The position numbers and the translations under genes are program-made. 64,000 nt of DNA from Paraburkholderia phenoliruptrix (GTDB taxonomy: Bacteria > Pseudomonadota > Gammaproteobacteria > Burkholderiales > Burkholderiaceae), in assembly GCF_019511605.1 (NCBI RefSeq), contig NZ_JAEUAV010000027.1, positions 41,135 to 105,134 of the forward strand, given 5' to 3'. The notes under the pieces were generated by a model. That model was not told the DNA's origin, made no database searches, and worked only from the letters and a program-made list of their open reading frames with translations. Every line of letters starts with the position of its first letter. Positions within the stretch are counted from its first letter, which is position 1. Shown piece after piece: positions 26,337-33,973 of this stretch.

Positions 26337-27575
26337 ATGCCGACAGATCCGTCCGCAGCAGCGCATTCTTCCGCCATCGCCGACGAAGCCCCGCAGCGCT
26401 TGCCAACGCTGATGCTGGCCGCGGCGTTGTCGCTAGGAAGCGCGATCGCACTGGGGTTCGCGCGCTTTGCTTACGCGCTGCTGCTGCCGTCGATGAAACA
26501 GGATCTTGGCTGGACCTTTGCGGAGGCAGGCGCGATGAACACCGCCAACGCGCTCGGCTATCTGCTCGGCGCGCTGGCTTTTCCGCATCTTGCACGCCGC
26601 TGGCGCCCAGACACCTTGTGCGTGGCCGGTTGCGCAGCTACCGCGTTGCTGACGGCTGCTAGCGGTCTGGTCGCGGACACGAATCTGCTGCTGTTGCTGC
26701 GCGTGATGACCGGCATGGCCAGCGCGGCGATTTTCATTAGCGGCGGTGTGCTGGCCGCGCGCCTCGCTTCAGCGAGACCACGCGATGCCGGGCTCGTGCT
26801 TGGCCTGTACTACGGCGGCACGGGATGGGGCATCGTTGCTTCGTCGGTGCTGGTGCCGTTCACGATACTCGACCGTGCACATGGATGGCAGTTCGCGTGG
26901 TTCGCGCTGGCTGCCGCGTGCGCGCTTTTTACCGTGGCGGCCGTGGGTGCTGCGCACAGAATCGGGCGCTTGCACGCGACGGCGCCACCGGGCGCGCAGG
27001 GCATGGCCGCGAGCGATGCCGCGCGTTGGCCGCGCTTTGCGTGGGTACTTGCCGGGTATGGCTTGTTCGGCGTCGGTTATATCGGCTACATGACGTTCAT
27101 CGTCGCGCTGTTGCGCAACGCGGGCATGAGTGCCGCCGTCGTTACGGGGTTTTATCTGTTGCTCGGTGTGGCGACGGTGTTCTCCGCGCGTCTGTGGTCT
27201 GGCTTGCTCGACCGCATGCGCGGCGGTCAGGCATTGGCCGCGCTCAATGCGCTGCTGGCGATCGCGACACTGCTGCCCGCACTCTTCACGCAAGCGTGGA
27301 TCGCTTTTGCATCCGGCGCGCTGTTCGGCGCGACGTTCCTGTCGGCCGTTGCATCCACCACGGCATTCGTGCGCCACAATTTGCCGGCAAGCCATTGGGC
27401 CAAAGGCATTAGTGCTTTCACCATCGTGTTTGCATTCGGGCAGATTGTTGGGCCAATGGTAATCGGCTGGGTATCGGACGGAGCGGGCCTTGCTCGCGGT
27501 CTCATCTATTCCGCGCTGTTGCTCGCGGGCGGCGCGTTGCTCGCCGTGTGTCAAAAGCCGCTGCGCGCCGACTAG
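26337..27575 (+). CDS. YbfB/YjiJ-family MFS transporter
   Basis: 412 residues. The helix-1 region SLGSAIALGFARFAYALLLP and the segment SFAEAGAMNTANALGYLLGA-like TFAEAGAMNTANALGY mark the YbfB/YjiJ group of the major facilitator family. Twelve membrane helices. No Shine-Dalgarno is obvious before the ATG. The convergent Lrp gene ends 15 bases after it. Substrate unknown. It is related in build to the carrier at 29844-31073. Confidence 0.87.
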   Translation: MPTDPSAAAHSSAIADEAPQRLPTLMLAAALSLGSAIALGFARFAYALLLPSMKQDLGWTFAEAGAMNTANALGYLLGALAFPHLARRWRPDTLCVAGCAATALLTAASGLVADTNLLLLLRVMTGMASAAIFISGGVLAARLASARPRDAGLVLGLYYGGTGWGIVASSVLVPFTILDRAHGWQFAWFALAAACALFTVAAVGAAHRIGRLHATAPPGAQGMAASDAARWPRFAWVLAGYGLFGVGYIGYMTFIVALLRNAGMSAAVVTGFYLLLGVATVFSARLWSGLLDRMRGGQALAALNALLAIATLLPALFTQAWIAFASGALFGATFLSAVASTTAFVRHNLPASHWAKGISAFTIVFAFGQIVGPMVIGWVSDGAGLARGLIYSALLLAGGALLAVCQKPLRAD

Positions 27576-27590
27576 ACCGAGGTCGTGGTG

Positions 27591-28064
27591 CTAGACCTGC
27601 ACCGACGGAATGCTCTTCATGCAGCGCAACGCGAACATCGAGCGGCTATGACGAATGCCAGCGATCTTGTATAGCTTTTCGCGCAGGAATCGCTCATAGC
27701 CCGCGGTGCCGTCTACGGCGACCTTCACCAGATAGTCGTAATCGCCGGATACGAGGTACGCCTCCAGCACTTCGGTGAGTGTCGCGAGCTCGGCGCCGAA
27801 GCGCGCGAGCGCGTCGTCATCGTGACGATCGAGCGTCACTTCGAGCAGCACGATGTCTGCTAGCCCCAGCTTCTGCTGATCGAGCAGCGCAACGTAGCCG
27901 CGAATATAGCCTTCGCTTTCCAGTTGACGTGTGCGGTTCCAGCAAGCGGTGGTCGACATGCCGACGAGTTCGGCCAGTTCCGCATTGCTCACGCGCGCGT
28001 TCTTTTGCAATGCGCGCAGGATTCTGCGATCCTGATTGTCCAGCGCGCGGATCTTGTTGCTCAT
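27591..28064 (-). CDS. Lrp/AsnC-family transcriptional regulator
   Basis: 157 residues. The N-terminal helix-turn-helix is LDNQDRRILRALQKNARVSN followed by AELVGMSTTACWNRTRQLE, and the RAM/AsnC ligand-binding domain contains LVSGDYDYLVKVAVDGTAGYE. The family senses amino acids. It probably controls a linked carrier or amino-acid gene; the only candidate here is the convergent YbfB/YjiJ-type MFS gene. Confidence 0.92.
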   Translation of the reverse strand: MSNKIRALDNQDRRILRALQKNARVSNAELAELVGMSTTACWNRTRQLESEGYIRGYVALLDQQKLGLADIVLLEVTLDRHDDDALARFGAELATLTEVLEAYLVSGDYDYLVKVAVDGTAGYERFLREKLYKIAGIRHSRSMFALRCMKSIPSVQV

Positions 28065-28425
28065 GGGACGCCCCGGAAGATTGTTCGTTCAGACATGATT
28101 CTATCGGAAGAACCTTCCGCTAGTCGCCCGATCGCGCGGCGCATTCAGAAGCCTATCCAGCGCGGGTCCCGGTATATTTTGACGGTGCCTTCGTGCCCGG
28201 GACAACCGTCCGGATCGCCGATCTCCAGGCGGCCACGCGCGGCCACAAGCCGCTAGCGGTATAGCGCTGCTTTTACCGAAGCCAGCATGAGAGCGAATTG
28301 CGCCGCTACCACGTCGCAGTGAAACCCTCGACCGGGCCGAACGCATGTAGCGCACTCGCGTGAAGTGCGGCGTGAAAAGACGCGCGGCCACAAAAGGGCC
28401 GCGCCATGAAGCGTGTTTCGAATGA
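28065..28425. other. 361-base intergenic region
   Basis: Between the Lrp gene start and the end of a 24-residue peptide gene, both on the minus strand. It must hold the Lrp promoter. It contains the terminator at 28382-28404 and otherwise no protein or RNA that I can support. Confidence 0.5.
28382..28404 (-). terminator. Rho-independent terminator of the 24-residue peptide gene
   Basis: GCGCGGCC and GGCCGCGC pair perfectly around a seven-base loop. Read on the minus strand, the stem is followed by GTCTTTT. It begins 22 bases after the stop of the gene at 28426-28500. Confidence 0.75.
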
Positions 28426-28500
28426 TCAATGGAAGATGAGGTACAGAATCACCAGCACGATCACCGGAACACCCAGAAGCCAGCCGAGTAGGTAAGGCAT
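28426..28500 (-). CDS. Tiny membrane peptide, 24 aa
   Basis: The minus strand from 28500 reads ATG and 23 further codons before TGA, giving MPYLLGWLLGVPVIVLVILY plus LIFH. AAAGGAG lies seven bases upstream, an excellent ribosome-binding site, and an intrinsic terminator follows the stop. The product is a single hydrophobic helix, with a Gly-Val-Pro kink, and is expected in the inner membrane. It sits 105 bases after an SDR gene and near a DUF3309 gene, a setting typical of stress-related small membrane proteins (inference). Confidence 0.7.
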   Translation of the reverse strand: MPYLLGWLLGVPVIVLVILYLIFH

Positions 28501-28605
28501 GATGTTTCTCCTTTCGTATCGAGTTGGAACACGACGGAGATTCAGCATGACGCGTGCCTGGGGTGCGCGGCCTTTGCCTGACGAATGCGTGCGTACCGCG
28601 CATTG

Positions 28606-29406
28606 CTAGCCGTTGTCGATAAAGCCCGGATACAGCGCCATTCCGCCGTCGACGAATAAGGTTGTGCCCACAACGTAATCGCTTTCGTCGGATGCGAGCC
28701 AGACTGCAGCCTTGGCTATGTCTTCCACTTCGCCAACACGGCCGTATGGAATCAATTGCAGTAACTTCGTGCTTGCGGCGCTCGTGTCCCACGCGTCGCG
28801 ATTGATCTTCGTGCGAATGGCGCCCGGAGCTATCGAGTTCACGCGAATACGCTCGGGTGCGACTTCTTGCGCGAGCGACTTCATAAACATCTGCACGCCG
28901 CCCTTCGACGCGGCGTAGTTGACGTGCCCGGCCCACGGAATGACCTCGTGTACCGAGCTCATGCAGATGATCTTGCCCAGCGCGTTCGATGCAGAGGTGG
29001 GCCCGCGCCGCCGGAACTCCTTCACCGCGGCTTGTGCAGTGAGGAACTGTCCCGTCAGATTCGTGCCGAGCACGGTTTGCCAATCGTCCATCGACATATC
29101 GGCGATACCGCTGTCCCTCTGCAAGCCGGAATTTGCAACCACGATATCCAGCGTGCCGAAGCGTGCGCGGCATTCGTCGAACATGACCTCCACGTCATCG
29201 GGATTGGATACGTCGCCTCGTACTGCGAACGCCGTGCCGCCGGACTGATTGATTTCGTCGGCAAGCTTCTCCGCTGATTCGGCATGCGAATGATAATTCA
29301 GCGCAACTGAGGCGCCCGCACGGGCAAGCGCCTGCGCGACGCCATAGCCAATGCCGGAACTCGCGCCCGTGACCAGTGCGAACTGATTGGCAAGTAACTT
29401 TTCCAT
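28606..29406 (-). CDS. Short-chain dehydrogenase, glucose 1-dehydrogenase-like
   Basis: 266 residues; ATG 29406 is preceded by GAGGAA. NAD(P)-binding TGASSGIGYG at the N-terminus, VANSGLQRD in place of NNAG, catalytic SSVHEVIPWAGHVNYAASK, and C-terminal VVGTTLFVDGGMALYPGF, a pattern close to bacterial glucose 1-dehydrogenases. Likely oxidises a sugar or related alcohol. Flanked by two tiny membrane protein genes on the same strand, suggesting a stress-induced group. Confidence 0.88.
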   Translation of the reverse strand: MEKLLANQFALVTGASSGIGYGVAQALARAGASVALNYHSHAESAEKLADEINQSGGTAFAVRGDVSNPDDVEVMFDECRARFGTLDIVVANSGLQRDSGIADMSMDDWQTVLGTNLTGQFLTAQAAVKEFRRRGPTSASNALGKIICMSSVHEVIPWAGHVNYAASKGGVQMFMKSLAQEVAPERIRVNSIAPGAIRTKINRDAWDTSAASTKLLQLIPYGRVGEVEDIAKAAVWLASDESDYVVGTTLFVDGGMALYPGFIDNG

Positions 29407-29457
29407 CGCAATTCCTCGGTGCAGACTAGCGTTTGTGTCGACGTGCAGACGTAGCGA

Positions 29458-29503
29458 GGCCGCCGGGTAGGCGAGCAGTTCACTGCATCGCAACCCGGCG
29501 GCC
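29458..29503. repeat. 11-bp inverted repeat between DUF3309 and SDR genes
   Basis: GGCCGCCGGGT (29458-29468) and its exact complement ACCCGGCGGCC (29493-29503) are separated by 24 bases. On the minus-strand transcript this would form a long-loop hairpin after the DUF3309 gene and before the SDR start, a possible attenuator or transcript end. Confidence 0.5.
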
Positions 29504-29546
29504 AGGTCCGCATTGATCTACGTGTGTGACTGCGTCAAGCGAATGG

Positions 29547-29702
29547 CTATATGACGCCGGCGACAAGCAGCACAATTACGACAATCAGCACGAGACCCAG
29601 ACCACCCGTTGGTGCATAGCCCCAGGAACGGCTATGTGGCCAGGTCGGCAACGCGCCGATAAGGAGAAGAATCAGCACAACCAGAAGAATAGTTCCCAAC
29701 AT
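29547..29702 (-). CDS. DUF3309 small membrane protein, 51 aa
   Basis: The minus strand from ATG 29702 encodes MLGTILLVVLILLLIGALPT, then WPHSRSWGYAPTGG and a second hydrophobic helix ending VVIVLLVAGVI. The two short helices joined by a PTWPHSRSWGY loop are the hallmark of DUF3309. Members are inner-membrane proteins of unknown role, often stress-induced in proteobacteria. It lies upstream of the SDR gene on the same strand. Confidence 0.85.
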   Translation of the reverse strand: MLGTILLVVLILLLIGALPTWPHSRSWGYAPTGGLGLVLIVVIVLLVAGVI

Positions 29703-29728
29703 ATATGACCTCCGCTTGGTTGAAGGCG

Positions 29729-29789
29729 CTGTCTTGCGCGAAGGCCGAGCACGCGTATTGAACGTGCAACCGTACCGGGCGCAAGACAG
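29729..29789. repeat. 11-bp inverted repeat upstream of the DUF3309 gene
   Basis: CTGTCTTGCGC (29729-29739) and GCGCAAGACAG (29779-29789) are perfect complements separated by 39 bases. It is located between the end of the MFS gene (29844) and the start of the DUF3309 gene (29702). It may be a terminator-like structure or a two-site operator. Confidence 0.45.
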
Positions 29790-29843
29790 TGTCGTGACCT
29801 AGGCCGAGCAAACGTCGTGCCCAATGCAGAAGCCGCAGGGTCC

Positions 29844-31073
29844 TTACACTGCTGGTGTATCCGCACCGGCGACGCGCGATGCGATCAGATCCGAGATGAA
29901 CGCACCCGCCAGCGCAACAGCGCCGCATGCAAAGATCAGCGCGTAGTTGTTATGCGAATGCGAGAACAGATACGAGTAGCCATAACCGCCAAGCGCCTGG
30001 AAGAGTGCGAACGCCGTGGTCGCGCGGCTCCATGAAGCACGCTGTTCCGTATGATCGTGCGGCACGAGTTCATGAATGCGGCCGAGCGCGAGCGGCACGA
30101 CGCCAGGCGTGAAGATGCCCAGTATTACCGTCGACAAGGCCAGCACCCATGCGTTGCCCGAGAGCGCGAGCAGCGCAACAGCGGCGGCTTGCAGCAGCAA
30201 TGCCACGCGATAAGCCTTGCCGTAGCCGATACGATCCGCAATGTTGCCGGCGATCACCGGCCCTGCGATGGCGGCGAGCCCGTACAACACCCAGTAGTTC
30301 GCGCCGATTCCCGCACCGCGACCCAGGCCGCGCGCCACATAATCGACGAGCAGAATCATTGCCGGCACGAGACCAAGTGCGTTGGCTGCATATTGCGCAT
30401 AGAGCACGCGCAGCCCGAGCGTGGCAGTTTGCGCAGCCTGATGATGAGCGGGTGCCGCGACGGGCGCGGGCGGGTTAGTCGACGGCCAGCCGAACCAGCT
30501 CACCGCGGTGAGGACGAGCGCGACTGTGCCGAGTCCGAACCATGTCGTTCGCAATCCGAAATGAAGCAGTTCAGGAATCAGCGTGCCCGATGCCGCAATA
30601 CCAAGTCCGAGTCCCAGAAAGATCATGCCGCTCACGAAGCCGCGGCGCGGCGCGGGAATATGCGGAAGAATGGAAGTCGCGACCAGCACCATGATGGCGC
30701 CGCCGGAGATGCCCGACAGCAAGCGCCACACAAAAAACCAGCTTATCGACAGCGGATACGCGCATGCGAAAAATGCCGCGGTAACCACCGCCATCAACAT
30801 GCGCAGGGCGGTCCGGTTCGACAACGCGGACGCAAGCGGTCGGCCGATCAGCGCGCCGATCAGATAGCCGGCGAAATTCGCGGCGCCCAATGTGACTGCT
30901 TGCGACGACGTGAACCAGTGCGCCTGAATCAGCGATGGAATGAGCGGCGTATACGCAAAACGCGCCAGTCCGATTGCGACGAGACTGCCGCTCAGTCCGG
31001 CGAGCGTGGCAAAAAGCGCGCGGGCGTCGAGCGATGTCGAAGCCGAAGAGGTTAACGAAGGCGCTGTAGACAT
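29844..31073 (-). CDS. YbfB/YjiJ-family MFS transporter
   Basis: 409 residues from ATG 31073, preceded by AAAGGAAC. Helix 1 contains SLVAIGLARFAYTPLIPSLI, the family signature. About 12 membrane helices with the central loop near 195-215. It lies 95 bases downstream of a TetR gene on the same strand; as in many efflux systems, the regulator and carrier probably form one unit repressed by TetR. Export of a toxic compound is the usual role (inference). Confidence 0.87.
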   Translation of the reverse strand: MSTAPSLTSSASTSLDARALFATLAGLSGSLVAIGLARFAYTPLIPSLIQAHWFTSSQAVTLGAANFAGYLIGALIGRPLASALSNRTALRMLMAVVTAAFFACAYPLSISWFFVWRLLSGISGGAIMVLVATSILPHIPAPRRGFVSGMIFLGLGLGIAASGTLIPELLHFGLRTTWFGLGTVALVLTAVSWFGWPSTNPPAPVAAPAHHQAAQTATLGLRVLYAQYAANALGLVPAMILLVDYVARGLGRGAGIGANYWVLYGLAAIAGPVIAGNIADRIGYGKAYRVALLLQAAAVALLALSGNAWVLALSTVILGIFTPGVVPLALGRIHELVPHDHTEQRASWSRATTAFALFQALGGYGYSYLFSHSHNNYALIFACGAVALAGAFISDLIASRVAGADTPAV

Positions 31074-31168
31074 GACGGTTCCTTTACCGGCCAACGTGCA
31101 TGACGTAGCGCCGGGGTCTGTGAGACTGCAAAAGTGTGCGAACAGGTGCGCCCTGCCAGGCGCGGGGC

Positions 31169-31783
31169 TCAACCGTCGCGGGGTTTTGTCGGCAGTGCCG
31201 GCAGGCCGAATAGCACGAGTGCGCTCGCTACCGCACTGCTGAGCACGTCACGCTGCGGATCGACCCGAGCTAGCACGCGCATGCCGAGCACGGTGGCGAG
31301 CAGATGAGCGGCGGCGTCATCGGCGCGAATGGTTTGCGGCAGCGTGCCGTTCTTTTGCGCGGCGGTGAGGCAGCGGTAGAAGAACTCGCGTATCTCCGCG
31401 ACTTCGGTCGCGACGAGTTTGCGGAATGCTTCGTCGTCCGGTGTCATTTCCAGCGCCGAATTGACCAGCATGCAGCCGCGCTTGTGCGGGTCGGACACTG
31501 ACCGCTCTATCGTTTCTTCGAAGAAGCCGGTGATGGCTTGCGCGGGCGGCATGGTGCTCTCCAGGCGCCTGATGCGCTCGCGCAACGAGCGGTCCAGATA
31601 ATGTTCGAGCGCGCGCAGATAGAGCCCGCGTTTGTCGCCGAATGCGTTGTAGAGGCTTGGCTGAGTGAGACCGGTGCACTTGACCAGGTCGCGCGTGGAC
31701 GTGGCCTCGTAGCCCTTGAGCCAGAACGTTGCGCTGGCTGCTTCGAGCACCTCTTCCTCATCGAATCCGCGGGGTCGCGCCAT
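31169..31783 (-). CDS. TetR-family transcriptional repressor
   Basis: 204 residues from ATG 31783 (AAAGGAC upstream). The helix-turn-helix region is FDEEEVLEAASATFWLKGYE and TRDLVKCTGLTQPSLYNAFG. The remainder is the all-helical ligand domain, with a conserved GCMLVNSALE segment seen in the AcrR-like group. An exceptionally good palindrome sits 33 bases upstream (31816-31858), most likely its own operator. It probably controls the MFS gene following it. Confidence 0.92.
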   Translation of the reverse strand: MARPRGFDEEEVLEAASATFWLKGYEATSTRDLVKCTGLTQPSLYNAFGDKRGLYLRALEHYLDRSLRERIRRLESTMPPAQAITGFFEETIERSVSDPHKRGCMLVNSALEMTPDDEAFRKLVATEVAEIREFFYRCLTAAQKNGTLPQTIRADDAAAHLLATVLGMRVLARVDPQRDVLSSAVASALVLFGLPALPTKPRDG

Positions 31784-31815
31784 GATCAATGTCCTTTGCC
31801 GCCGGCAGGTGGTTA

Positions 31816-31858
31816 TGTATCAGTCGATATAGAACGGGATTATATATCGATTGATACA
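31816..31858. promoter_or_regulatory. TetR operator: 16-bp arms, 11-base spacer
   Basis: TGTATCAGTCGATATA (31816-31831) and TATATCGATTGATACA (31843-31858) are complementary in 15 of 16 positions. The block is AT-rich in a GC-rich surrounding and lies just upstream of the TetR start, as expected for an autorepressor operator overlapping the promoter. The half site TATCGATTGATACA resembles operators of AcrR-like repressors. Confidence 0.75.
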
Positions 31859-31957
31859 AAAGGCAAGGACTGGTCGCGGGCAGAGGGGACGGGACCGCCG
31901 CGCCTTGAGGGCGAGCCCGTGGCGCGGCGGTTTCCAATTACCGGCATGTGGAGCGTC

Positions 31958-32164
31958 CTACAGATAGGTGCCCTTGATGCGGCCTTCGAAGATGGCTGTG
32001 TTGATCGCAAAGTCGTCGACGTGACCGAGGGCGCCGCCGTCGACGGTGACGACGACTGACCGGCCGCCGCGCACGAGTTTCAACTGCTCGGCGGTGAGCG
32101 TGACTTCGTGCTGGACGCCTTCGGCGCAGCGGGGCAGATCCTTGATGATGACGGTGGATTTCAT
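31958..32164 (-). CDS. Gly-Gly-leader peptide, divergent type (peptide 1)
   Basis: 68 residues. The N-terminus MKSTVIIKDLPR shares the I-x-DL start of the other leader peptides in this locus, but the leader is longer, ending LTAEQLKLVRGG at residue 34. The remaining 34 residues (RSVVVTVDGGALGHVDDFAI and on) would be the mature part. The leader has one Cys (PRC) and the core none. A -24/-12 promoter lies at 32220-32235. It may be a substrate of the C39-peptidase transporter at 47055, or a related protein not cleaved at GG. Confidence 0.7.
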   Translation of the reverse strand: MKSTVIIKDLPRCAEGVQHEVTLTAEQLKLVRGGRSVVVTVDGGALGHVDDFAINTAIFEGRIKGTYL

Positions 32165-32510
32165 GGCGATACTCCTTGAGGTAGTAGGGCGAGCACGGCG
32201 GTGTGCTCGCTCCGGTTTCTGCAAGGCATATGCCAATTTGCGCGTGGAAAAGTGCCGGTCCGCCGCGCGCCGGCAGACGCAAGGCCAGGCAGGGACGCAC
32301 GCCGCTCCTTCGCAAATCGTGGATTGCGGTCGGGGAAAATTTGAAGCCAGGTGTGCGGGCGCGCCCCACAGAAGAGGCGTCGAGTGTTGGTCTGCGAGCA
32401 CGTTGAAGCCGTCGGAGTGCCGAGGCCTCGCTCGATTCGGCATACCCGCACAAACGCAAGCGGCACGCGCCGACGACGCGTGCCGCTGCACTGCTCAATC
32501 GAATGTGGAT
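32165..32510. other. 346-base spacer between peptide genes 1 and 2
   Basis: Holds the sigma-54 promoter of peptide 1. The remainder, up to the end of peptide gene 2, shows no protein on either strand that I can support; activator binding sites for the sigma-54 promoter would be expected here. Confidence 0.5.
32220..32235 (-). promoter_or_regulatory. Sigma-54 (-24/-12) promoter of peptide 1
   Basis: Read on the minus strand the block is TGGCAT-ATGCC-TTGCA, with GG and GC exactly ten bases apart. Consensus is TGGCAC-N5-TTGCA. The upstream side, CGCGCAAATTGGCATAT, is identical to that of the promoter at 52647-52663. Start of transcription would be about 45 bases before the ATG. Confidence 0.75.
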
Positions 32511-32729
32511 CTAGCTGCGCCGTGTCTGACGGGTCGCCGCCACTTTCGCGATGGTCCGATGCGCGGCCGGAAAGCCGGGCGGATATTCGACAACCCGCGC
32601 CGAGGCGGGCACGAGCGGCGTGGCGCTCGTCAGCCGTGCGCCAATGCGTGCGCCGCCGACAATGGCGGCCATTGCCTCACGGTCGAGTTCGACGCTGTCC
32701 GCGAGGTCTTTGATAAGAAGCTTGGCCAT
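32511..32729 (-). CDS. Gly-Gly-leader peptide (peptide 2)
   Basis: 72 residues. The 26-residue leader MAKLLIKDLADSVELDREAM plus AAIVGG follows the local consensus x-L-x-I-K-D-L, L-D-x-x-A-M, A-x-x-GG. Core 46 residues: basic, Ala/Thr/Arg-rich, no Cys, ending ATRQTRRS, unlike the Asn-rich cores of the others. No sigma-54 site is seen in front of it; it lies 183 bases after peptide 3 on the same strand and may be read from the same transcript. Confidence 0.8.
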   Translation of the reverse strand: MAKLLIKDLADSVELDREAMAAIVGGARIGARLTSATPLVPASARVVEYPPGFPAAHRTIAKVAATRQTRRS

Positions 32730-32912
32730 GATGTATTCGCCCGGAAAGCGGAGCGATGCACCGGTGCGATGGTCCGGTTCGCGCTCGCGAGTGTCGTCCA
32801 GTGTACTGAGGTCTCGTCGCACTATGAGTATAGGAAATCTGTTTTCAAGCTGCCTGCCGGATAGGGCGAGGCGGCAGTAGGGAGGCCCCCGGTCCTTCGC
32901 TACTGCACGCCG

Positions 32913-33197
32913 TCACACGACCGCGGTGTTGGATGCCCACAGCGCGGGGCTGACGTTCAGATGCAGAGGAACGATGCCGGCGCCGACCACGCCCACGTTG
33001 TTCAACGCCGCGACGTTCACGTATTGCAACTGGCTGAGGTTCTGGTTCACCGAGACATTGACATTGGCAATGCCACTCAGGCCGCTTACCGAAGGCACGC
33101 CGGGCACACCGCTGCCGGTGCCGCCCGAGACTGCCGACATGGCGCGGCGGTCGAGTTCGCGGGTACGGGAAAGATCGCAAATGATGAGAGATGACAT
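32913..33197 (-). CDS. Gly-Gly-leader peptide (peptide 3)
   Basis: 94 residues; GGAGCG precedes the ATG. Leader MSSLIICDLSRTRELDRRAM plus SAVSGG, 26 residues. The core of 68 residues is rich in Val, Asn, Gly and Ser, e.g. GLSGIANVNVSVNQNLSQLQ and YVNVAALNNVGVVGAG, alternating patterns that favour beta structure. No Cys in the core. It lies 88 bases downstream of peptide 4, with a strong hairpin between them, so it is probably co-transcribed at a reduced level. Confidence 0.85.
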   Translation of the reverse strand: MSSLIICDLSRTRELDRRAMSAVSGGTGSGVPGVPSVSGLSGIANVNVSVNQNLSQLQYVNVAALNNVGVVGAGIVPLHLNVSPALWASNTAVV

Positions 33198-33240
33198 GGT
33201 GTCGCTCCAAAGGTATAGGGAAGAAGGAGGCGCATCGCGC

Positions 33241-33277
33241 GCGGCGAAACGGCCCGCAACGGCGGCCGCTTCGCCGC
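33241..33277. terminator. 14-bp hairpin just after peptide gene 4
   Basis: GCGGCGAAACGGCC (33241-33254) pairs with GGCCGCTTCGCCGC (33264-33277) with one mismatch and a nine-base loop. On the minus strand it begins about nine bases after the stop codon of peptide 4. There is no T-run. A hairpin occupies the same place after the paralogue at 40015-40299. Confidence 0.6.
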
Positions 33278-33285
33278 GTCGCACA

Positions 33286-33558
33286 TTACATGTGGATGTT
33301 GTTGCTCGACGTGACCGACGGGTTGAGCGTCGAGCTGATGCCGGCGGCGAAAGCAACGTTGTTGCCGTTGGCGTTCTGGATGTTGAGTTCGTTGCTGATC
33401 AGTTGCGTCGCGTTGACCTTCTTGCTGTAGTCGGGCGCGTAGACCGGGCTGAAGTTGAAGTACGACGTGGAGGGGCCGAAGCCGCCGCGCACGGCGCTCA
33501 TTGCTTTGCTGTCGAGTTGTTCGGTGATGGACAGGTCTTTGATCATCAGCGTGTTCAT
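33286..33558 (-). CDS. Gly-Gly-leader peptide (peptide 4, paralogue of peptide 5)
   Basis: 90 residues; AGGAGA lies seven bases before the ATG. Leader MNTLMIKDLSITEQLDSKAM plus SAVRGG is identical to that of the gene at 40015. Core of 64 residues contains SYFNFSPVYAPDYSKKVNAT, QLISNELNIQNANGNN and SVTSSNNI: Asn/Ser-rich, hydrophobic-alternating, no Cys. The conserved leader ending in GG, length and nearby C39 peptidase transporter identify it as a secreted peptide precursor. Own sigma-54 promoter at 33632-33648. Confidence 0.9.
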   Translation of the reverse strand: MNTLMIKDLSITEQLDSKAMSAVRGGFGPSTSYFNFSPVYAPDYSKKVNATQLISNELNIQNANGNNVAFAAGISSTLNPSVTSSNNIHM

Positions 33559-33631
33559 GGTGAGTCTCCTGAAAGTGAAGGTTACGGTTCTGCGCTTGGG
33601 TTCGAGCAACTTGTCTGCTCGAGCGTCACTA

Positions 33632-33648
33632 ATGCACAGCCTGTGCCA
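33632..33648 (-). promoter_or_regulatory. Sigma-54 promoter of peptide 4
   Basis: Minus strand TGGCAC-AGGCT-GTGCAT: a perfect -24 box, GG-N10-GC spacing and a -12 box with G for T. The downstream 60 bases, including the sequence GACGCTCGAGCAGACA and the inverted repeat TCGAGCA/TGCTCGA, are nearly identical to those before peptide 5 at 39926-40014. Confidence 0.8.
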
Positions 33649-33673
33649 GATTTATTCAAGGTTCCTAATAAAG

Positions 33674-33689
33674 TGGCCCGAGCCTTGCC
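33674..33689 (+). promoter_or_regulatory. Possible sigma-54 promoter directed to the kinase gene
   Basis: TGGCCC-GAGCC-TTGCC with GG-N10-GC spacing, back-to-back with the peptide 4 promoter and 26 bases from it. The kinase ATG is about 285 bases downstream, a long leader, and GC-rich DNA gives such matches by chance, so this is only a candidate. Confidence 0.4.
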
Positions 33690-33973
33690 CCGCAAGGCTT
33701 ACAAAGCGCTGCGGCGAATTCCGGTCTGTTCACTCAAGATGCGATGCTCTCGCGCAATGGTGGCGTCCGTCCGACAGCGCGCCCGATTCTGTTGGATCAC
33801 ATGCAACAGGCGCGCGGCATGCCTCGCGCGGGGCAATCCTGGTTTGCGAAAGCACAGGGTGGGAGCTAGTATCGAAGCGGCACATGTAACTGGTTACGAC
33901 AGCTTTCCTATCGGCCGGAGCGACCCTGATAGCAGGCGAATGGGTCTACGGCAGCGGCGGCACTTCGCACAAT

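Larger units (their letters stand above)
33559..33973. other. 415-base divergent control region, peptide 4 and kinase
   Basis: Carries two divergent GG-N10-GC sites (33632-33648 minus, 33674-33689 plus). On the peptide side, the transcribed leader has the inverted repeat TCGAGCA/TGCTCGA. TGTTG-N9-CAACA (33790-33808) and a CGCGCGG/CCTCGCGCG repeat beside it are candidate activator-binding sites. No protein-coding gene is seen. Confidence 0.5.

Noticed and set aside
32730..32912. Own sigma-54 promoter for peptide 2
   Set aside because: No GG-N10-GC match with recognisable boxes on the minus strand; the gene is more likely read from upstream.
31958..33558. Class II bacteriocin or lanthipeptide cluster
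   Set aside because: GG leaders and a C39 exporter fit, but there is no modification enzyme, no Cys in cores and no recognisable immunity protein. Kept only as an alternative.
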